Counted from the first letter of the stretch, positions 18,060 through 27,919 are shown. The stretch is 64,000 nucleotides of DNA from Lachnospiraceae bacterium (GCA_017479935.1 JAFVBO010000090.1:20331-84330), one strand, 5' to 3'. Notes: generated by a model not told the origin, from the sequence alone. A program made the numbers and translations.

Positions 18060-18908
18060 ATGATCCGTCTGGTGCGAAAACTGACCAAACGAATGCTGTA
18101 TCCCAGCTATGGAGTTGTCTTCTTCAGCCTCCTGTACTGGGGGCTGGTGGGCTTTCAGGTCCTTGTGGACGTGCCGGTGGCGGTGCATGTTCTGATGGCC
18201 GGAGTTCTGATCGCGGGCCTTGTCACGCTGATCTATACGGCCTATCTGGACCGATACCTGATCTCCGGGATGGAAGACAATCTTCAGAACCTGTCGGAAC
18301 TGAACGCCCGTCTTCGCGAACAGCGCCATGAATACCTGAACGAAATGCAGGTGGTTTACGGCCTCATGGAGCTGGAAGAGTACGAGGAGGCCATGCGTTT
18401 TTTAAAGCCCCTCTACGGGGAGGCGACAAAAACCGGGAGAGCGCTGAAAACCAGTCTTCCCGCCGTAAACGCCCTTTTACAGAATAAGCTTACCAAGGCA
18501 GAGCAGATGGGTGTGCGGCTCATTCTGGAAGTGTCCAGCAGTCTGCGCGGCATCCCCATGGAAGCCTGGAGCGTCTGCCATATCCTGGGAAACCTGATCG
18601 ACAACGCGCTTACCGCGGTGGAAAAGCTGGAAGGAGACAAAGAGGTTCATGTGATTCTCTCCGAGGATCGGAAAAGCTTTTCCCTAAGCGTCTACAACAA
18701 CGGGCCTGAGATCCCGAAAGAAGAGCAGGGACTGTTGTTTCGGGACGGGTTTTCCACCAAGGCAGAGGAAGGCCATGGTTTTGGCCTTGGGATCGTAGAA
18801 CGGTGCGTAAAGGAGGCCGGAGGGCAGGTGGAGTTTACCACCGCCCCGAACAAGACCTGCTTTACGGCTATCATAGATAAACGGGAGAAAGAGTCACTTT
18901 CTTCGTAG
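18060..18908 (+). CDS. GHKL sensor histidine kinase with two membrane helices
   Basis: 282 residues. Two N-terminal helices (about 18-37 and 42-64) with almost no outer loop suggest intramembrane sensing. A dimerisation region of the Spo0B/DcuS type follows, with EQRHEYLNEMQVVYGLMEL giving the phospho-accepting histidine near residue 90. The ATPase domain has the N-box HILGNLIDNALTAVEK (about 179-194) and the G-box GHGFGLGIVERCVKEAGG (about 240-257). The cognate regulator is probably the LytTR protein at 20920, on the far side of the nfeD-floA genes. RBS AAGGAGG precedes ATG 18060. Confidence 0.88.
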   Translation: MIRLVRKLTKRMLYPSYGVVFFSLLYWGLVGFQVLVDVPVAVHVLMAGVLIAGLVTLIYTAYLDRYLISGMEDNLQNLSELNARLREQRHEYLNEMQVVYGLMELEEYEEAMRFLKPLYGEATKTGRALKTSLPAVNALLQNKLTKAEQMGVRLILEVSSSLRGIPMEAWSVCHILGNLIDNALTAVEKLEGDKEVHVILSEDRKSFSLSVYNNGPEIPKEEQGLLFRDGFSTKAEEGHGFGLGIVERCVKEAGGQVEFTTAPNKTCFTAIIDKREKESLSS

Positions 18909-18945
18909 AAAACCATTTGCCTGTTATAAGAAAGGGGGAGACAAT

Positions 18946-19026
18946 ATGGCAACGATGACCCTGTTGATCTCGATTGTTGTAGGGATCATTGCGGCAGTCG
19001 TGCTGCTTGGCGTACTGGCGGTCTGA
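18946..19026 (+). CDS. 26-residue membrane peptide
   Basis: ATG 18946 sits 7 nt behind AAAGGGGGAG and encodes MATMTLLISIVVGIIAAVVL plus LGVLAV, ending at TGA 19024-19026. It is almost entirely one hydrophobic helix. It follows the kinase stop by 37 bp and precedes the promoter of the nfeD-floA unit, so it is probably the last gene of the kinase transcript. A role as a small regulator of the kinase or flotillin is speculation. Confidence 0.6.
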   Translation: MATMTLLISIVVGIIAAVVLLGVLAV

Positions 19027-19043
19027 TGGATGGGAACAGTATT

Positions 19044-19072
19044 TTGACAGTTGAGGGAAGTCCGTGTATAAT
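19044..19072 (+). promoter_or_regulatory. Consensus SigmaA promoter for nfeD-floA
   Basis: A perfect TTGACA (19044-19049), a 17-bp spacer and a perfect TATAAT (19067-19072), about 100 bp before the NfeD start. Confidence 0.9.
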
Positions 19073-19170
19073 TCGTGACTTTCCTCTTTTCTTTTCGGCA
19101 AAGAACGGGTAGGATGCAGACATAAGCAAGAAGCCTTTCGCGGACGGCTTATAGAAAGGAGGAAAGCCAG

Positions 19171-19656
19171 ATGGGTTTTGAAATTTTGGGCATGGTGCTG
19201 ATCATTGTCGCCTTTGTCTTCATCGGAATTGAATGCGTGGTCCCGGGCTTCGGAGTTCCCGGCATCGTCGGTATCGGCTGCTTTGTGGTCGGCGTGGCGC
19301 TGTCGGCCAGCACGATCGGGGAAGCCATCAAGCTGATCGCCATTTTACTGGTGCTGCTGGCCATCTTCGTCTTTATTGTGCTGACACTCTTGTCGAAGGG
19401 AATTATAAAGTCTCCGATCGCGCTCCAGGAAAAGCTGGACAAGGAAAGCGGCTGTATCAGCACCGAGGATTTAAAGTATCTGGTGGGACGCACCGGCGTA
19501 GCGATGACCGATCTTCGGCCGGCCGGCAAAATCAGCGTGGATGATCTGCTGATCGACGTGGTATCGGATGGGTCGTACCTGGAAAAGGGCGCCAAGGTGC
19601 AGATCTTTAAGGTCAGCAATTCTTCCTTGATGGTTCGAAGCATCGAGAATGAATAA
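19171..19656 (+). CDS. NfeD-like membrane protein
   Basis: 161 residues. Hydrophobic helices lie at about 5-25, 29-50 and 54-76, with the family pattern IGIECVVPGFGVPGIVG at 18-34. A soluble OB-fold NfeD domain follows from about 100 to 158 (LVGRTGVAMTDLRPAGKISV, DVVSDGSYLEKGAKVQIFKV). NfeD proteins of this short class are encoded with FloA/FloT flotillins and work in the same membrane microdomains; the FloA gene follows here by about 100 bp. RBS AAAGGAGGAA. Confidence 0.92.
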   Translation: MGFEILGMVLIIVAFVFIGIECVVPGFGVPGIVGIGCFVVGVALSASTIGEAIKLIAILLVLLAIFVFIVLTLLSKGIIKSPIALQEKLDKESGCISTEDLKYLVGRTGVAMTDLRPAGKISVDDLLIDVVSDGSYLEKGAKVQIFKVSNSSLMVRSIENE

Positions 19657-19759
19657 GGAAGGATAAAAAAGCTGTTGTTTTCAGGCGGTAAATAGAAACC
19701 GTAAAGAGTAACAGGAGATTGAATTAGGGGGCGGCTTAAGGGCCGCGAAGGAGGAATTT

Positions 19760-20731
19760 ATGAATTATCAGATTATTATTGTCATTGTAGTAGCACTGCT
19801 TGTTCTGCTGTTTACCTTTGTCCCGATGGGGCTTTGGATTTCCGCCCTGGCGGCCGGCGTCCGGGTTGGCATTATGAACCTGGTCGGTATGCGGCTTCGC
19901 CGGGTCAGCCCGTCCAAGATTATCATGCCGCTCATTAAATCGACCAAGGCCGGCTTAAAGCTGAACGCCAATCAGCTGGAAGCGCATTATCTGGCCGGCG
20001 GTAACGTAGACCGCGTGGTGGTGGCGTTAATCGCCTCCGAGCGCGCCGGCATCGACCTTTCTTTTGAGAAGGCTGCCGCCATCGACTTAGCCGGCCGAAA
20101 CGTGCTGGAAGCCGTAAAGATGAGCGTTAACCCCAAGGTCATTGAGACGACCAACATTTCCGCTGTCGCGAAGGACGGTATCGAGCTTCTGGTTAAAGCC
20201 AGAGTGACTGTCCGCGCGAACCTGGACCGCTTAGTCGGTGGTGCCGGCGAGTCCACCGTGCTTGCCCGTGTAGGCGAGGGTATTGTTACCACCGTCGGTT
20301 CGTCCGATACGCATAAGGAAGTGTTGGAAAACCCCGACAACATCTCCAAGCTGGTTCTGTCCAAGGGCCTTGACTCCGGAACCGCGTTCGAAATTCTGTC
20401 CATCGATATCGCCGATATCGATATCGGCCGCAACATCGGCGCCCAGCTGCAGACGCTGCAGGCGGAAGCCGACAAGAATATCGCCCAGGCGAAGGCCGAA
20501 GAGCGCCGCGCGATGGCTGTCGCGAAGGAACAGGAGATGAGAGCCTACGTCGTGGAGGCGGAGGCCGAAGTGCCGAAGGCATTGGCTTACGCGCTGCGTG
20601 AAGGCCGGATGGGTATCATGGATTACTATGATCTGCAGAACATCAAGGCTGATACCGAGATGAGAACGCAGATCGCCGATGGTGGAAAGACTGCTCCGAG
20701 CACGAAGGAAAACAAGGACGCAAAGAAGTAA
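19760..20731 (+). CDS. floA: Flotillin-like protein FloA
   Basis: 323 residues, close to the usual 330. An N-terminal hydrophobic helix (about 5-30) is followed by [18 protein letters not shown] and [13 protein letters not shown], the FloA signature region. The SPFH-like domain then runs to about 230 ([20 protein letters not shown]). An Ala/Glu-rich coiled coil follows (about 232-275: [20 protein letters not shown]). FloA scaffolds functional membrane microdomains. It is cotranscribed with nfeD, and a 52-residue protein and a LytTR regulator follow on the same strand. Confidence 0.95.
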   Translation: MNYQIIIVIVVALLVLLFTFVPMGLWISALAAGVRVGIMNLVGMRLRRVSPSKIIMPLIKSTKAGLKLNANQLEAHYLAGGNVDRVVVALIASERAGIDLSFEKAAAIDLAGRNVLEAVKMSVNPKVIETTNISAVAKDGIELLVKARVTVRANLDRLVGGAGESTVLARVGEGIVTTVGSSDTHKEVLENPDNISKLVLSKGLDSGTAFEILSIDIADIDIGRNIGAQLQTLQAEADKNIAQAKAEERRAMAVAKEQEMRAYVVEAEAEVPKALAYALREGRMGIMDYYDLQNIKADTEMRTQIADGGKTAPSTKENKDAKK

Positions 20732-20754
20732 GGTAGGAAAGAAAGGCAACCGCT

Positions 20755-20913
20755 ATGGGAAATCAGAACAATAAACCTGCCATGGTGGAAATTCTCCGGA
20801 AAAAGCTCGGAAAACCGGAAAGCGCACAGGAAGCCATCGTACTCTCCGCGATACTCGGGGAGCCGGTGAGCAGAAAGCGCCGCCGTGAGCGGGCACAGAA
20901 AGTTAAAGGATAA
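20755..20913 (+). CDS. Small basic protein of 52 residues, function unknown
   Basis: ATG 20755 to TAA 20911-20913, between floA and the LytTR regulator; a GGAAAGAAAGG site precedes it. The sequence begins MGNQNNKPAMVEILRKKLGK and ends in a very basic stretch SRKRRRERAQKVKG. No membrane segment and no recognised family. Tight spacing on both sides (23 bp and 6 bp) argues that it is a real gene of the floA transcript. Confidence 0.65.
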   Translation: MGNQNNKPAMVEILRKKLGKPESAQEAIVLSAILGEPVSRKRRRERAQKVKG

Positions 20914-20919
20914 AGGGAT

Positions 20920-21747
20920 ATGGCAATCAAAGTCATGCTGATTGACGATGAACCGCATATTCGCATGATCCTGCGCAAGGTAATCGAGAAAACGCCCGGT
21001 TACCTTGTGGCAGCGGAAGGGGCCTCTGCCGAAGAGGCCCTTTTGGCGTTTCGTGAGGTTCATCCGGATGTAGTGTTTCTGGATGTGGATTTACAAGGGG
21101 CGAACGGGATCGGTGTGGCGCGTGAGATATTAAAAGAAGCGCCGGACACGATCCTCATTTTTGCGACTGCCTATGCGGAATATATGCCCAGCGCTTTCGA
21201 GTTGTACGCCTTCGATTACCTGGTAAAGCCCTTTGATATCTCCCGGATCAGGCACACCTTGGACCGTATCACGAGGATGGCGGAAAACGGAAAATGGAAC
21301 AGGGCGGAAAATGAGCCTAACCAGGACAGGGAAAATGCGCCTGCTTATGAAGCGGATCCGGAGAGGGATGAAATGCAGGAGCCGGACAGGACGCCCTTAA
21401 TGGAAGAGGGAATATCCCGTTCCGACAAATTGATGTTAAAAGGGAAGGAAAGCATTCTTTTTCTCGACCTGAATGATATTGTTATGGCGGTCCGGGAGGG
21501 AAGTACAACCGTAGTATACACGGACAGGGGGAGATATGAAACGTCACTTAACTTATCTGATCTGGAAAAGAAGCTAAAAGAACCGGAGTTTCTTCGCTGC
21601 CACCGTTCCAATATCATTAAGATCTCACGGATTTCTCAGGTAGAGCCCTACGGTCGCTGGACGTATCTGGTACACTTAGACGGAATCAGGGAAACAGCAC
21701 TCATGACGAAAGAAAACTTTGACCGCATCCGGGAGTGGTATGGGTGA
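20920..21747 (+). CDS. LytTR-type response regulator
   Basis: 275 residues. The receiver domain runs from 1 to about 120: acidic pocket LIDDEPH at 6-12, phospho-accepting Asp in VFLDVDLQG near 54, and lysine in YLVKPF near 104. A charged, variable linker follows (about 125-160). A LytTR DNA-binding domain closes the protein (about 170-272: VREGSTTVVYTDRGRYETSL, FLRCHRSNIIKISRIS). It is likely the partner of the GHKL kinase at 18060. LytTR proteins bind paired 9-bp repeats upstream of target promoters. Confidence 0.92.
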   Translation: MAIKVMLIDDEPHIRMILRKVIEKTPGYLVAAEGASAEEALLAFREVHPDVVFLDVDLQGANGIGVAREILKEAPDTILIFATAYAEYMPSAFELYAFDYLVKPFDISRIRHTLDRITRMAENGKWNRAENEPNQDRENAPAYEADPERDEMQEPDRTPLMEEGISRSDKLMLKGKESILFLDLNDIVMAVREGSTTVVYTDRGRYETSLNLSDLEKKLKEPEFLRCHRSNIIKISRISQVEPYGRWTYLVHLDGIRETALMTKENFDRIREWYG

Positions 21748-21770
21748 GAGGAAGATTTTGAGGAAACCCA

Positions 21771-21800
21771 TTTACAGAGGCGGGGCTTTTGTGTTACACT
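21771..21800 (+). promoter_or_regulatory. Likely SigmaA promoter for the Fe-ADH gene
   Basis: TTTACA (21771-21776), an 18-bp spacer and TACACT (21795-21800), about 70 bp before the GTG start. Confidence 0.5.
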
Positions 21801-21868
21801 ACGGGAAATAGCGGGAGACTTTACCGCGTTAATAAAACAGCGTAAGCCTTTAACAGGAGGATAAGATC

Positions 21869-23038
21869 GTGAATTACAATTGTATGAATCCCTTCACTTT
21901 TACCCTGCCCACGAAAGTGGTCTATGGAGTCGGAGCGGTGGCTCATGTGGCGGAAGAACTGAAAAACGCAGGAGGAACCTACCCGCTCATCGTAACGGAT
22001 AAGGGAATCGTGAAGGCCGGGATTACCGGAAAAGTGTTAAAACTCCTTGAGGAGGCGAACATTCCTTACGAGGTGTATGACGGCGTAGAGGCAAATCCCA
22101 AGGACGTAAACGCGGAGGAAGGCGCGCGCATTGCCCGCGAGAAGGGATGTGACTGCATGATCGCGGTGGGCGGCGGAAGCCCTATCGACTGCGCGAAAGC
22201 CATCGGTGTTCTTCTGGCGCATCATGCGGAATATATCAAGCCTTATGAGGGAAAAACGGCGGCAACGCTTCCGAATCCGCTTCTTATCACGGTGCCGACA
22301 ACGTCCGGAACCGGTAGCGAGCTGACCTTCTCGTCCGTCATCACGGATACGAAGAACCACTATAAGATGACCGTGAAGAGCCCCTACACGGCTGCCAACG
22401 TGGCGGTGTGTGATCCGGAGCTGACGCTCACCGTGCCGGCTTCCGTGACAGCGGCGACGGGCGTGGATGCCCTGACGCATGCCATCGAAGGCTTTACCGC
22501 CACCTGCTCCGAGCCCATGGGGGATGCGGCTGCACTGTATGCGATCGAGCTGATCAGCAAGAACCTGGTGAAGGCCGTGGAGAACGGGAACGACCTCACA
22601 GCCCGCAGTAATATGCTCATGGGCAGCATGCTGGGCGGTATTTCCTTCAGCCATGCGGATGTGGCCAGCGTGCACTGTATCGCGGAGTCCCTCGGCAGTA
22701 TGTACGACCTGCCTCACGGCACCTGTAACGCCATTTTCCTGCCCTACGTGATGGAATACAACATGGAGTACTGCAAGGAGCGCTACGCCCGTGTGGCGAC
22801 GGCCATGGGCCTTACATGGGAGACGGTAGAGGAAGGTGCGAAAAAGGCCGTGGAATTTGTCAAACAGCTCACGAAGGATGTGAAACTCCCCACCTTTGCT
22901 TCCCTGAACGCGGACCCGAAGGATTTTCAGAAGCTGGCGGAGATGAGTTACAAGAATGGGTCTAACGGCAGCAATCCCCGCCCGATGGAGGTAGAGGATT
23001 ACGTGAAGCTGCTGGAGATCGTGTACGCGGCGAAGTAA
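21869..23038 (+). CDS. Iron-containing alcohol dehydrogenase
   Basis: 389 residues, the usual Fe-ADH length. The N-terminal NAD(P)-binding half has the GGGSPID motif at about 103-109 and PTTSGTGSE near 147-155. The C-terminal helical metal-binding half has DALTHAIEG near 201, with a metal histidine, and SLGSMYDLPHGTCNAIFLP near 271-289 with another. It reduces an aldehyde or oxidises an alcohol with a nicotinamide cofactor. The substrate (butanol, propanediol, lactaldehyde and so on) cannot be read from the sequence. The start is GTG 21869 behind ACAGGAGGATA. Confidence 0.93.
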   Translation: MNYNCMNPFTFTLPTKVVYGVGAVAHVAEELKNAGGTYPLIVTDKGIVKAGITGKVLKLLEEANIPYEVYDGVEANPKDVNAEEGARIAREKGCDCMIAVGGGSPIDCAKAIGVLLAHHAEYIKPYEGKTAATLPNPLLITVPTTSGTGSELTFSSVITDTKNHYKMTVKSPYTAANVAVCDPELTLTVPASVTAATGVDALTHAIEGFTATCSEPMGDAAALYAIELISKNLVKAVENGNDLTARSNMLMGSMLGGISFSHADVASVHCIAESLGSMYDLPHGTCNAIFLPYVMEYNMEYCKERYARVATAMGLTWETVEEGAKKAVEFVKQLTKDVKLPTFASLNADPKDFQKLAEMSYKNGSNGSNPRPMEVEDYVKLLEIVYAAK

Positions 23039-23080
23039 GGGCCGTAAGAATCATGTAAGCAAAGATAATCGTATACAACG

Positions 23081-23108
23081 AAGAGCCGCAAGGAAGCGGC
23101 TCTTCTTA
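23081..23108 (+). terminator. Hairpin between Fe-ADH and hydratase genes
   Basis: AAGAGCCGC/GCGGCTCTT stem with a short loop, followed by CTTACA. The tract is poor in T, so termination is probably partial. Confidence 0.5.
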
Positions 23109-23128
23109 CACAGGAGGATTTAGAACAT

Positions 23129-25420
23129 ATGGTTCGTTTATGGAACACAGGAGCCTATTTACAGAACAGCAGCGTTTTGACACCCGATAACGGGGACGGA
23201 CGCGCGAAATTATCCGCGCAGGGGTTTGCGGCGGATGAGGCCGCCAGGGAGGAAGCGCGCAAGGGGACGATGGCCTATCAGATTCTGATGGCGCACAACC
23301 AGTCCGGAAACGAGGAAAACCTGCAGATCCGCTTTGACAAGTTGACCTCCCACGACATCACCTTCGTTGGAATCATCCAGACAGCCAGAGCCAGCGGCCT
23401 GACGGAATTTCCGGTGCCCTATGTGCTCACGAACTGCCACAACAGCCTTTGCGCGGTAGGCGGTACGATCAACGAGGATGACCACATGTTTGGCCTGTCC
23501 TGCGCCCGCAAGTACGGCGGTATCTACGTGCCCCCGCACATGGCGGTTATTCACCAGTTCGCCCGTGAAATGCTCGCCGGCTGCGGGGAGATGATCTTAG
23601 GATCGGACAGCCATACCCGCTACGGTGCTCTGGGCACCATGGCCATCGGCGAGGGCGGCCCGGAACTGGTCAAGCAGCTTTTAAAGCGCACCTACGACAT
23701 CCGGCGCCCTCAGGTGGTTGCCGTCTATCTGACCGGAGCGCCGCAAAAAGGCGTGGGTCCGCAGGATATCGCGCTGGCCATCATCGGCGCGGTGTTCAAG
23801 AGCGGCTACGTCAACAATAAGGTGCTGGAGTTTGTAGGCCCCGGTGTAGCCAATTTAAGTGTGGATATGCGGATTGGCGTGGATGTCATGACTACGGAGA
23901 CCACGTGTCTTTCCTCCATCTGGACGACGGACGGTGCGGTGAAGGATTTCTACGCCATTCATGGGCGCCCGGAGAGTTACAAAGAGCTGGCTCCTGCGTC
24001 ATGCGCGTACTACGATGGTGTGGTGGAAGTGGCCTTAGATCAGGTGAAGCCTATGATTGCAATGCCGTTCCATCCCAGCAACACCTATACAATTGAGGAA
24101 GTAAACGCTAACGCGGCAGATATCCTGCGTGAGGTGGAAAAGGCGGCGGAAAAGACGCTGGGCGGCCAGGTGAAGTTCTGCCTGACGGATAAGTTAAAAA
24201 ACGGACGCCTCTTTGTGGATCAGGGCGTCATCGCCGGCTGCGCGGGCGGCGGATATGAGAACCTGTGCGATGCGGCGGACATCCTGCGTGGCCGCGATAT
24301 CGGCGACGGAGCCTTCTCGTTAAGCGTCTATCCGGCCAGCCAGCCGGTCATGATGCAGCTGGTGAAAAACGGCGTCATGGCAGACTTCATTGCGGCGGGC
24401 GCTACGGTGCGCACGGCCTTTTGCGGACCGTGCTTCGGCGCGGGCGATGTGCCCTGCAACAACGGCTTTTCCATCCGCCACTCTACCCGTAACTTCCCGA
24501 ACCGCGAAGGCAGCAAGCCGGGCAACGGCCAGATCGCGTCCGTGGCGCTCATGGATGCCCGCTCCATCGCGGCTACGGCGGCCAATCACGGTATGCTCAC
24601 GGCAGCAACGGATGTGGATGTCACATTCACGAAGCCGGCGTATTTCTTCGACAAGACCATCTACGAAAAGCGTGTCTACAACGGAGCCGGACATCCGATT
24701 CCGGAGGAAGAACTGCGTCTCGGCCCGAATATCAAAGACTGGCCGGCCATGGTATCGCTGACGGAAAACCTGCTCTTAAAGGTGGTTTCGGAGATCCACG
24801 ACCCCGTTACCACGACCGATGAGCTGATCCCCTCCGGCGAGACAAGTTCCTACCGCTCCAATCCGCTTGGCCTGGCGGAGTTCACCCTTTCCCGCCGCGA
24901 CCCGGCTTATGTGGGCGAAGCGAAGGCCGTACAGGCCATGGAAAAGGTGCGCGAATCGGGTGAGCATCTGTGCCATGTCTATCCGGATATGAAGCCGGTC
25001 ATGGGTCAGGTAAAGGAACTCTTCCCGGACGTCTGCATGAAGAACACCGGCATCGGCAGCACCATCTTTGCCGTCAAGCCGGGTGATGGCTCTGCCCGTG
25101 AGCAGGCCGCCTCCTGCCAGAAGGTTCTTGGCGGCTGGGCCAACATCGCGAATGAGTACGCCACCAAGCGCTACCGCTCCAACCTGATCAACTGGGGCAT
25201 GCTGCCGCTTCGGATCAAAGAAGGGGAGCTTCCCTTCTCCAAAGGCGACTTCCTGTTCCTGCCGGACATCCGAAAAGCCGTGGAAGAAGGAAGAAGTGAG
25301 CTGCGGGCATTCGTGGTGAGCCGCGACATGAAGGAAATTACGCTTCTTTTGGATTCGTTGACGGAGGATGAGAAGAAGATTATTCTGGCGGGATGTTTGA
25401 TTAATTTCTATAAGGGTTAA
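23129..25420 (+). CDS. Aconitase-family hydratase (YbhJ-like)
   Basis: 763 residues, with the large aconitase domains and the C-terminal swivel domain in one chain, similar in length to E. coli YbhJ. Motifs include [20 protein letters not shown] near 152-171, [14 protein letters not shown] near 255-268 with one cysteine, and [10 protein letters not shown] near 431-440 with the paired cysteines. Together these are candidate [4Fe-4S] ligands. The swivel domain has [20 protein letters not shown] (substrate-binding Ser/Arg) near 450-470. Family members interconvert hydroxy-acids by dehydration and rehydration. Whether this is an aconitase, a homoaconitase or another hydratase is not decided by the sequence. 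The RBS is CAGGAGGAT. Confidence 0.85.
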   Translation: MVRLWNTGAYLQNSSVLTPDNGDGRAKLSAQGFAADEAAREEARKGTMAYQILMAHNQSGNEENLQIRFDKLTSHDITFVGIIQTARASGLTEFPVPYVLTNCHNSLCAVGGTINEDDHMFGLSCARKYGGIYVPPHMAVIHQFAREMLAGCGEMILGSDSHTRYGALGTMAIGEGGPELVKQLLKRTYDIRRPQVVAVYLTGAPQKGVGPQDIALAIIGAVFKSGYVNNKVLEFVGPGVANLSVDMRIGVDVMTTETTCLSSIWTTDGAVKDFYAIHGRPESYKELAPASCAYYDGVVEVALDQVKPMIAMPFHPSNTYTIEEVNANAADILREVEKAAEKTLGGQVKFCLTDKLKNGRLFVDQGVIAGCAGGGYENLCDAADILRGRDIGDGAFSLSVYPASQPVMMQLVKNGVMADFIAAGATVRTAFCGPCFGAGDVPCNNGFSIRHSTRNFPNREGSKPGNGQIASVALMDARSIAATAANHGMLTAATDVDVTFTKPAYFFDKTIYEKRVYNGAGHPIPEEELRLGPNIKDWPAMVSLTENLLLKVVSEIHDPVTTTDELIPSGETSSYRSNPLGLAEFTLSRRDPAYVGEAKAVQAMEKVRESGEHLCHVYPDMKPVMGQVKELFPDVCMKNTGIGSTIFAVKPGDGSAREQAASCQKVLGGWANIANEYATKRYRSNLINWGMLPLRIKEGELPFSKGDFLFLPDIRKAVEEGRSELRAFVVSRDMKEITLLLDSLTEDEKKIILAGCLINFYKG

Positions 25421-25423
25421 CAC

Positions 25424-25472
25424 AAAATCTGGCGCTAACCAGGAAATACACCTGGGTAGCGCCAGATTTTTA
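25424..25472 (+). terminator. Strong rho-independent terminator between convergent genes
   Basis: A 20-nt arm AAAATCTGGCGCTAACCAGG with its near-perfect complement, followed by TTTTTAT. The A/T flanks would allow it to work in both directions. Confidence 0.92.
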
Positions 25473-25501
25473 TAACAAGCGTCCTTTTGTGACATGCTCT
25501 G

Positions 25502-26668
25502 TTATTTGTCTGCCTTCCCAAATTCCTCTCGGATATGCGCCAGAAGCGCCGGTTCGGTAATCACCCGCACGGCGATATTCGTTAGCGCCTCCATGATCCG
25601 GCACGCGGCGTCAAAGGCTTTGTCTGTCCCGGCACACTCCTGGAATTCGTGGCTGTGGATTTTGATGGTTTCATCCCCCGTGATGTCAAACCAGGGGTGG
25701 ATGGCCGGGCAGCGGTGGCTCACGTTTCCCGTGTCGGTGGAGCCGCCGTCCGCCTCCGTATAAATGGGACCTTCCACGCCAAGAAGACGGAGCTGCAGGC
25801 GATAGGCCTCCGCCAGCGGTTCGTTCGTCACCAGATCGTCAAAAGAGTTCTCAAAGTGGGACACCTCCAGGCGGGCGCCGCAGCCAAGGGCTGCCCCTTC
25901 CGCACAACGGATCACCTTTTCCGACAATTCCTCTAAATAGTCTTTTTTCGGGGCGCGCACATAAAATTTCGCGGAGGCGTACTCCGGAACGATGTTCGGG
26001 GCCGTGCCGCCGTGGTCAATGTAGCCGTGGATGCGGGCTTCCGGGCGGATGTGCTGGCGCAGAGCGTTGATCATGTTGAAGGTGTTTATGACGCCGTCAA
26101 GCGCATTGATGCCGTCCCATGGATTTCCAGCGGCGTGAGCCGGTTTCCCGAAGAATTCAAACTGCAGGGCGTTTAAGGCAATGGTGCTGCCGCCGCAGGC
26201 GTTCGCGCAGTAGGGGTGGGCAATCAGGGCGATGGCCATGTCGTCAAAGGCACCGGCGTCCGCCATGGGAGCCTTCGCCCCGCTGGTCTCTTCCGCCGGG
26301 CAGCCGAACACATAGACGTTTCCGCCGATCTCATCCACCAGGGACTTAAGGGCGAGGGCGCTGCCGCAGGCGACGGTGGCGATCAGGTTGTGGCCGCAGG
26401 CGTGGCCAAGGCCCGGCAGGGCATCGTACTCCGCTAAGAAGGCGATGTTCGGGCCGGGCTTTTTGCCCTTATAGACGGCCCGGTAGGCGGTTGGCATCCC
26501 AAGATAGCTTTCCTCTACCGTAAACCCGTGTTTTTGCAGCAGGGCCACCTGCACCGCGCAGGCGTGAACCTCTTCGTAGCCAAGCTCCGGGTGGTTGTAG
26601 ATGGAAAGATCCAGTTCTTTTAACTCCTGGGAGAGTGAAGCGATCTGTTCGTGAATTCTTTTCTGCAT
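25502..26668 (-). CDS. M20 family amidohydrolase (M20D-type)
   Basis: 388 residues. The metal site is recognisable: FLAEYDALPGLGHACGHNLI near 76-95 with Asp, Glu and His ligands, PAEETSGAKAP near 124-134 with the catalytic/ligand glutamates, and LIAHPY near 149. A dimerisation lid domain (about 175-285) interrupts the catalytic domain. The C-terminal DGGSTDTGNVSHRCPAIHPW holds the last histidine segment. These enzymes cleave N-acyl or aminobenzoyl amino acids and related amides. It starts 13 bp after the stop of the DUF815 gene, so the two form one minus-strand unit. Confidence 0.92.
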   Translation of the reverse strand: MQKRIHEQIASLSQELKELDLSIYNHPELGYEEVHACAVQVALLQKHGFTVEESYLGMPTAYRAVYKGKKPGPNIAFLAEYDALPGLGHACGHNLIATVACGSALALKSLVDEIGGNVYVFGCPAEETSGAKAPMADAGAFDDMAIALIAHPYCANACGGSTIALNALQFEFFGKPAHAAGNPWDGINALDGVINTFNMINALRQHIRPEARIHGYIDHGGTAPNIVPEYASAKFYVRAPKKDYLEELSEKVIRCAEGAALGCGARLEVSHFENSFDDLVTNEPLAEAYRLQLRLLGVEGPIYTEADGGSTDTGNVSHRCPAIHPWFDITGDETIKIHSHEFQECAGTDKAFDAACRIMEALTNIAVRVITEPALLAHIREEFGKADK

Positions 26669-26681
26669 GTTTAGTCCTTCG

Positions 26682-27875
26682 TTACCCGGTTACCCCGGAT
26701 TTCACCATTTCGATAAACTGTTTGGCGGTGCGGGGGCTTCGTCCGCCGGAGCGGATGGCATGCGCCTCGGCTCGCGTAAACAGTTCCTCCTCGGGCATAT
26801 CGATCTCATATTGCTGCGCCAGGGCTTTTACAATATCCAGATAGAGCTCCTTTTCCGGGCGGGAGAAGGTGATCGTGAGCCCAAAGCGCGCCGACAGGCT
26901 CATCAGCTCCTGCATGGTGTCGAAATAGTGGATGTCATCGCCCTCCCGGTCGCTCATAACCTCTTTTACAAGGTGGCGGCGGTTGGAGGTGGCGTAGACT
27001 ACAAGGTTACCGGAATGTCCGCCGACGCTTCCCTCCAGGATGGCCTTCAGCGCCGAGAAATCGTTGTCGTTGGAGGAAAAGCTCAGGTCGTCGATAAACA
27101 GGATGAACTTTAAAGGATTGTCGCTTAAAGAATCCACCAGCTCCGGAATCTGGTACAGCTGGTTTTTCTTCACCTCAATCAGGCGCAGGCCGCGGTCCTT
27201 GTATTCGTTGGCGATGGCCTTAACCGTGGAGCTCTTGCCCGTGCCGGCATCGCCGTACAGCAGCGCGTTGTTGGCAGGCTTTCCCGAAAGGAGAGCCTCC
27301 GTGTTGGCAAGAAGGCGCGCCCGCTCCTTTTCGTACCCCGTGAGTTCTGACAGCTTTTGCGCATCCGGGTAGCGGACGGGGACAAGCTGCCCGTCGCTTA
27401 CAGTAAAGACATGATACTTGGCAAAAATGCCGTATCCCTTTTCCTGGATGGTGGACAGCCGTTCCTCATACAGAGACGAAAAATCCAGGCGCGTAGTGCG
27501 GTAGGAGGGCAAAAAGCCGTTGTAGCCGATTCGTGTGCGCAGCTCCTCGCTGGTTAAGCGGCCAAGCAGCTCCAGAAAATTCAGCTCGTCCTTCAGACAG
27601 GCCAAAAACGCGGGAGGAATATCCCGGCCGGCCGCCCGCATGCGGACGTACAGGTTTTCGTCTTCCAGGATAAAAGAAAGAAGATAGTCGGTCAAGCAGT
27701 CGGTGCGCTTGTACAGTTCCTGCAGGAAGGCGGCATAATGCCCCACGAGGGCAGGCGTATCCTTCTCCTTCGCGTTAAAAAGCGCCATGAGTTTTTCGAT
27801 GGCGGGATCCTGTAAGAGATTTCGAAAGATGACTAGCTTGTTTAAGCCAATCTGGTATTCGTCCATGTAATTCAT
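26682..27875 (-). CDS. DUF815-family AAA ATPase
   Basis: 397 residues. The N-terminal helical region runs to about 180, followed by an AAA domain with Walker A LLYGDAGTGKSSTVKAI near 211-227 and Walker B LKFILFIDDLSFS near 263-275. ATSNRRHL (sensor 1) comes near 305, and GGRSPRTAKQFIEMV near the end. This matches DUF815 proteins, a widespread AAA family of unknown role. The ATG at 27875 has only a weak upstream GGGG site. Confidence 0.88.
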   Translation of the reverse strand: MNYMDEYQIGLNKLVIFRNLLQDPAIEKLMALFNAKEKDTPALVGHYAAFLQELYKRTDCLTDYLLSFILEDENLYVRMRAAGRDIPPAFLACLKDELNFLELLGRLTSEELRTRIGYNGFLPSYRTTRLDFSSLYEERLSTIQEKGYGIFAKYHVFTVSDGQLVPVRYPDAQKLSELTGYEKERARLLANTEALLSGKPANNALLYGDAGTGKSSTVKAIANEYKDRGLRLIEVKKNQLYQIPELVDSLSDNPLKFILFIDDLSFSSNDNDFSALKAILEGSVGGHSGNLVVYATSNRRHLVKEVMSDREGDDIHYFDTMQELMSLSARFGLTITFSRPEKELYLDIVKALAQQYEIDMPEEELFTRAEAHAIRSGGRSPRTAKQFIEMVKSGVTG

Positions 27876-27894
27876 AAATAACCCCGTGATGTGT

Positions 27895-27919
27895 GAAAGC
27901 CCCGCTACTCGGGGCTTTC
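27895..27919 (-). terminator. Hairpin between ACP-like and DUF815 genes
   Basis: GAAAGCCCCG/CGGGGCTTTC stem with a 5-nt loop. It stands between two minus-strand genes, downstream of the ACP-like gene, so it probably ends that transcript. The T tract is short. Confidence 0.6.
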
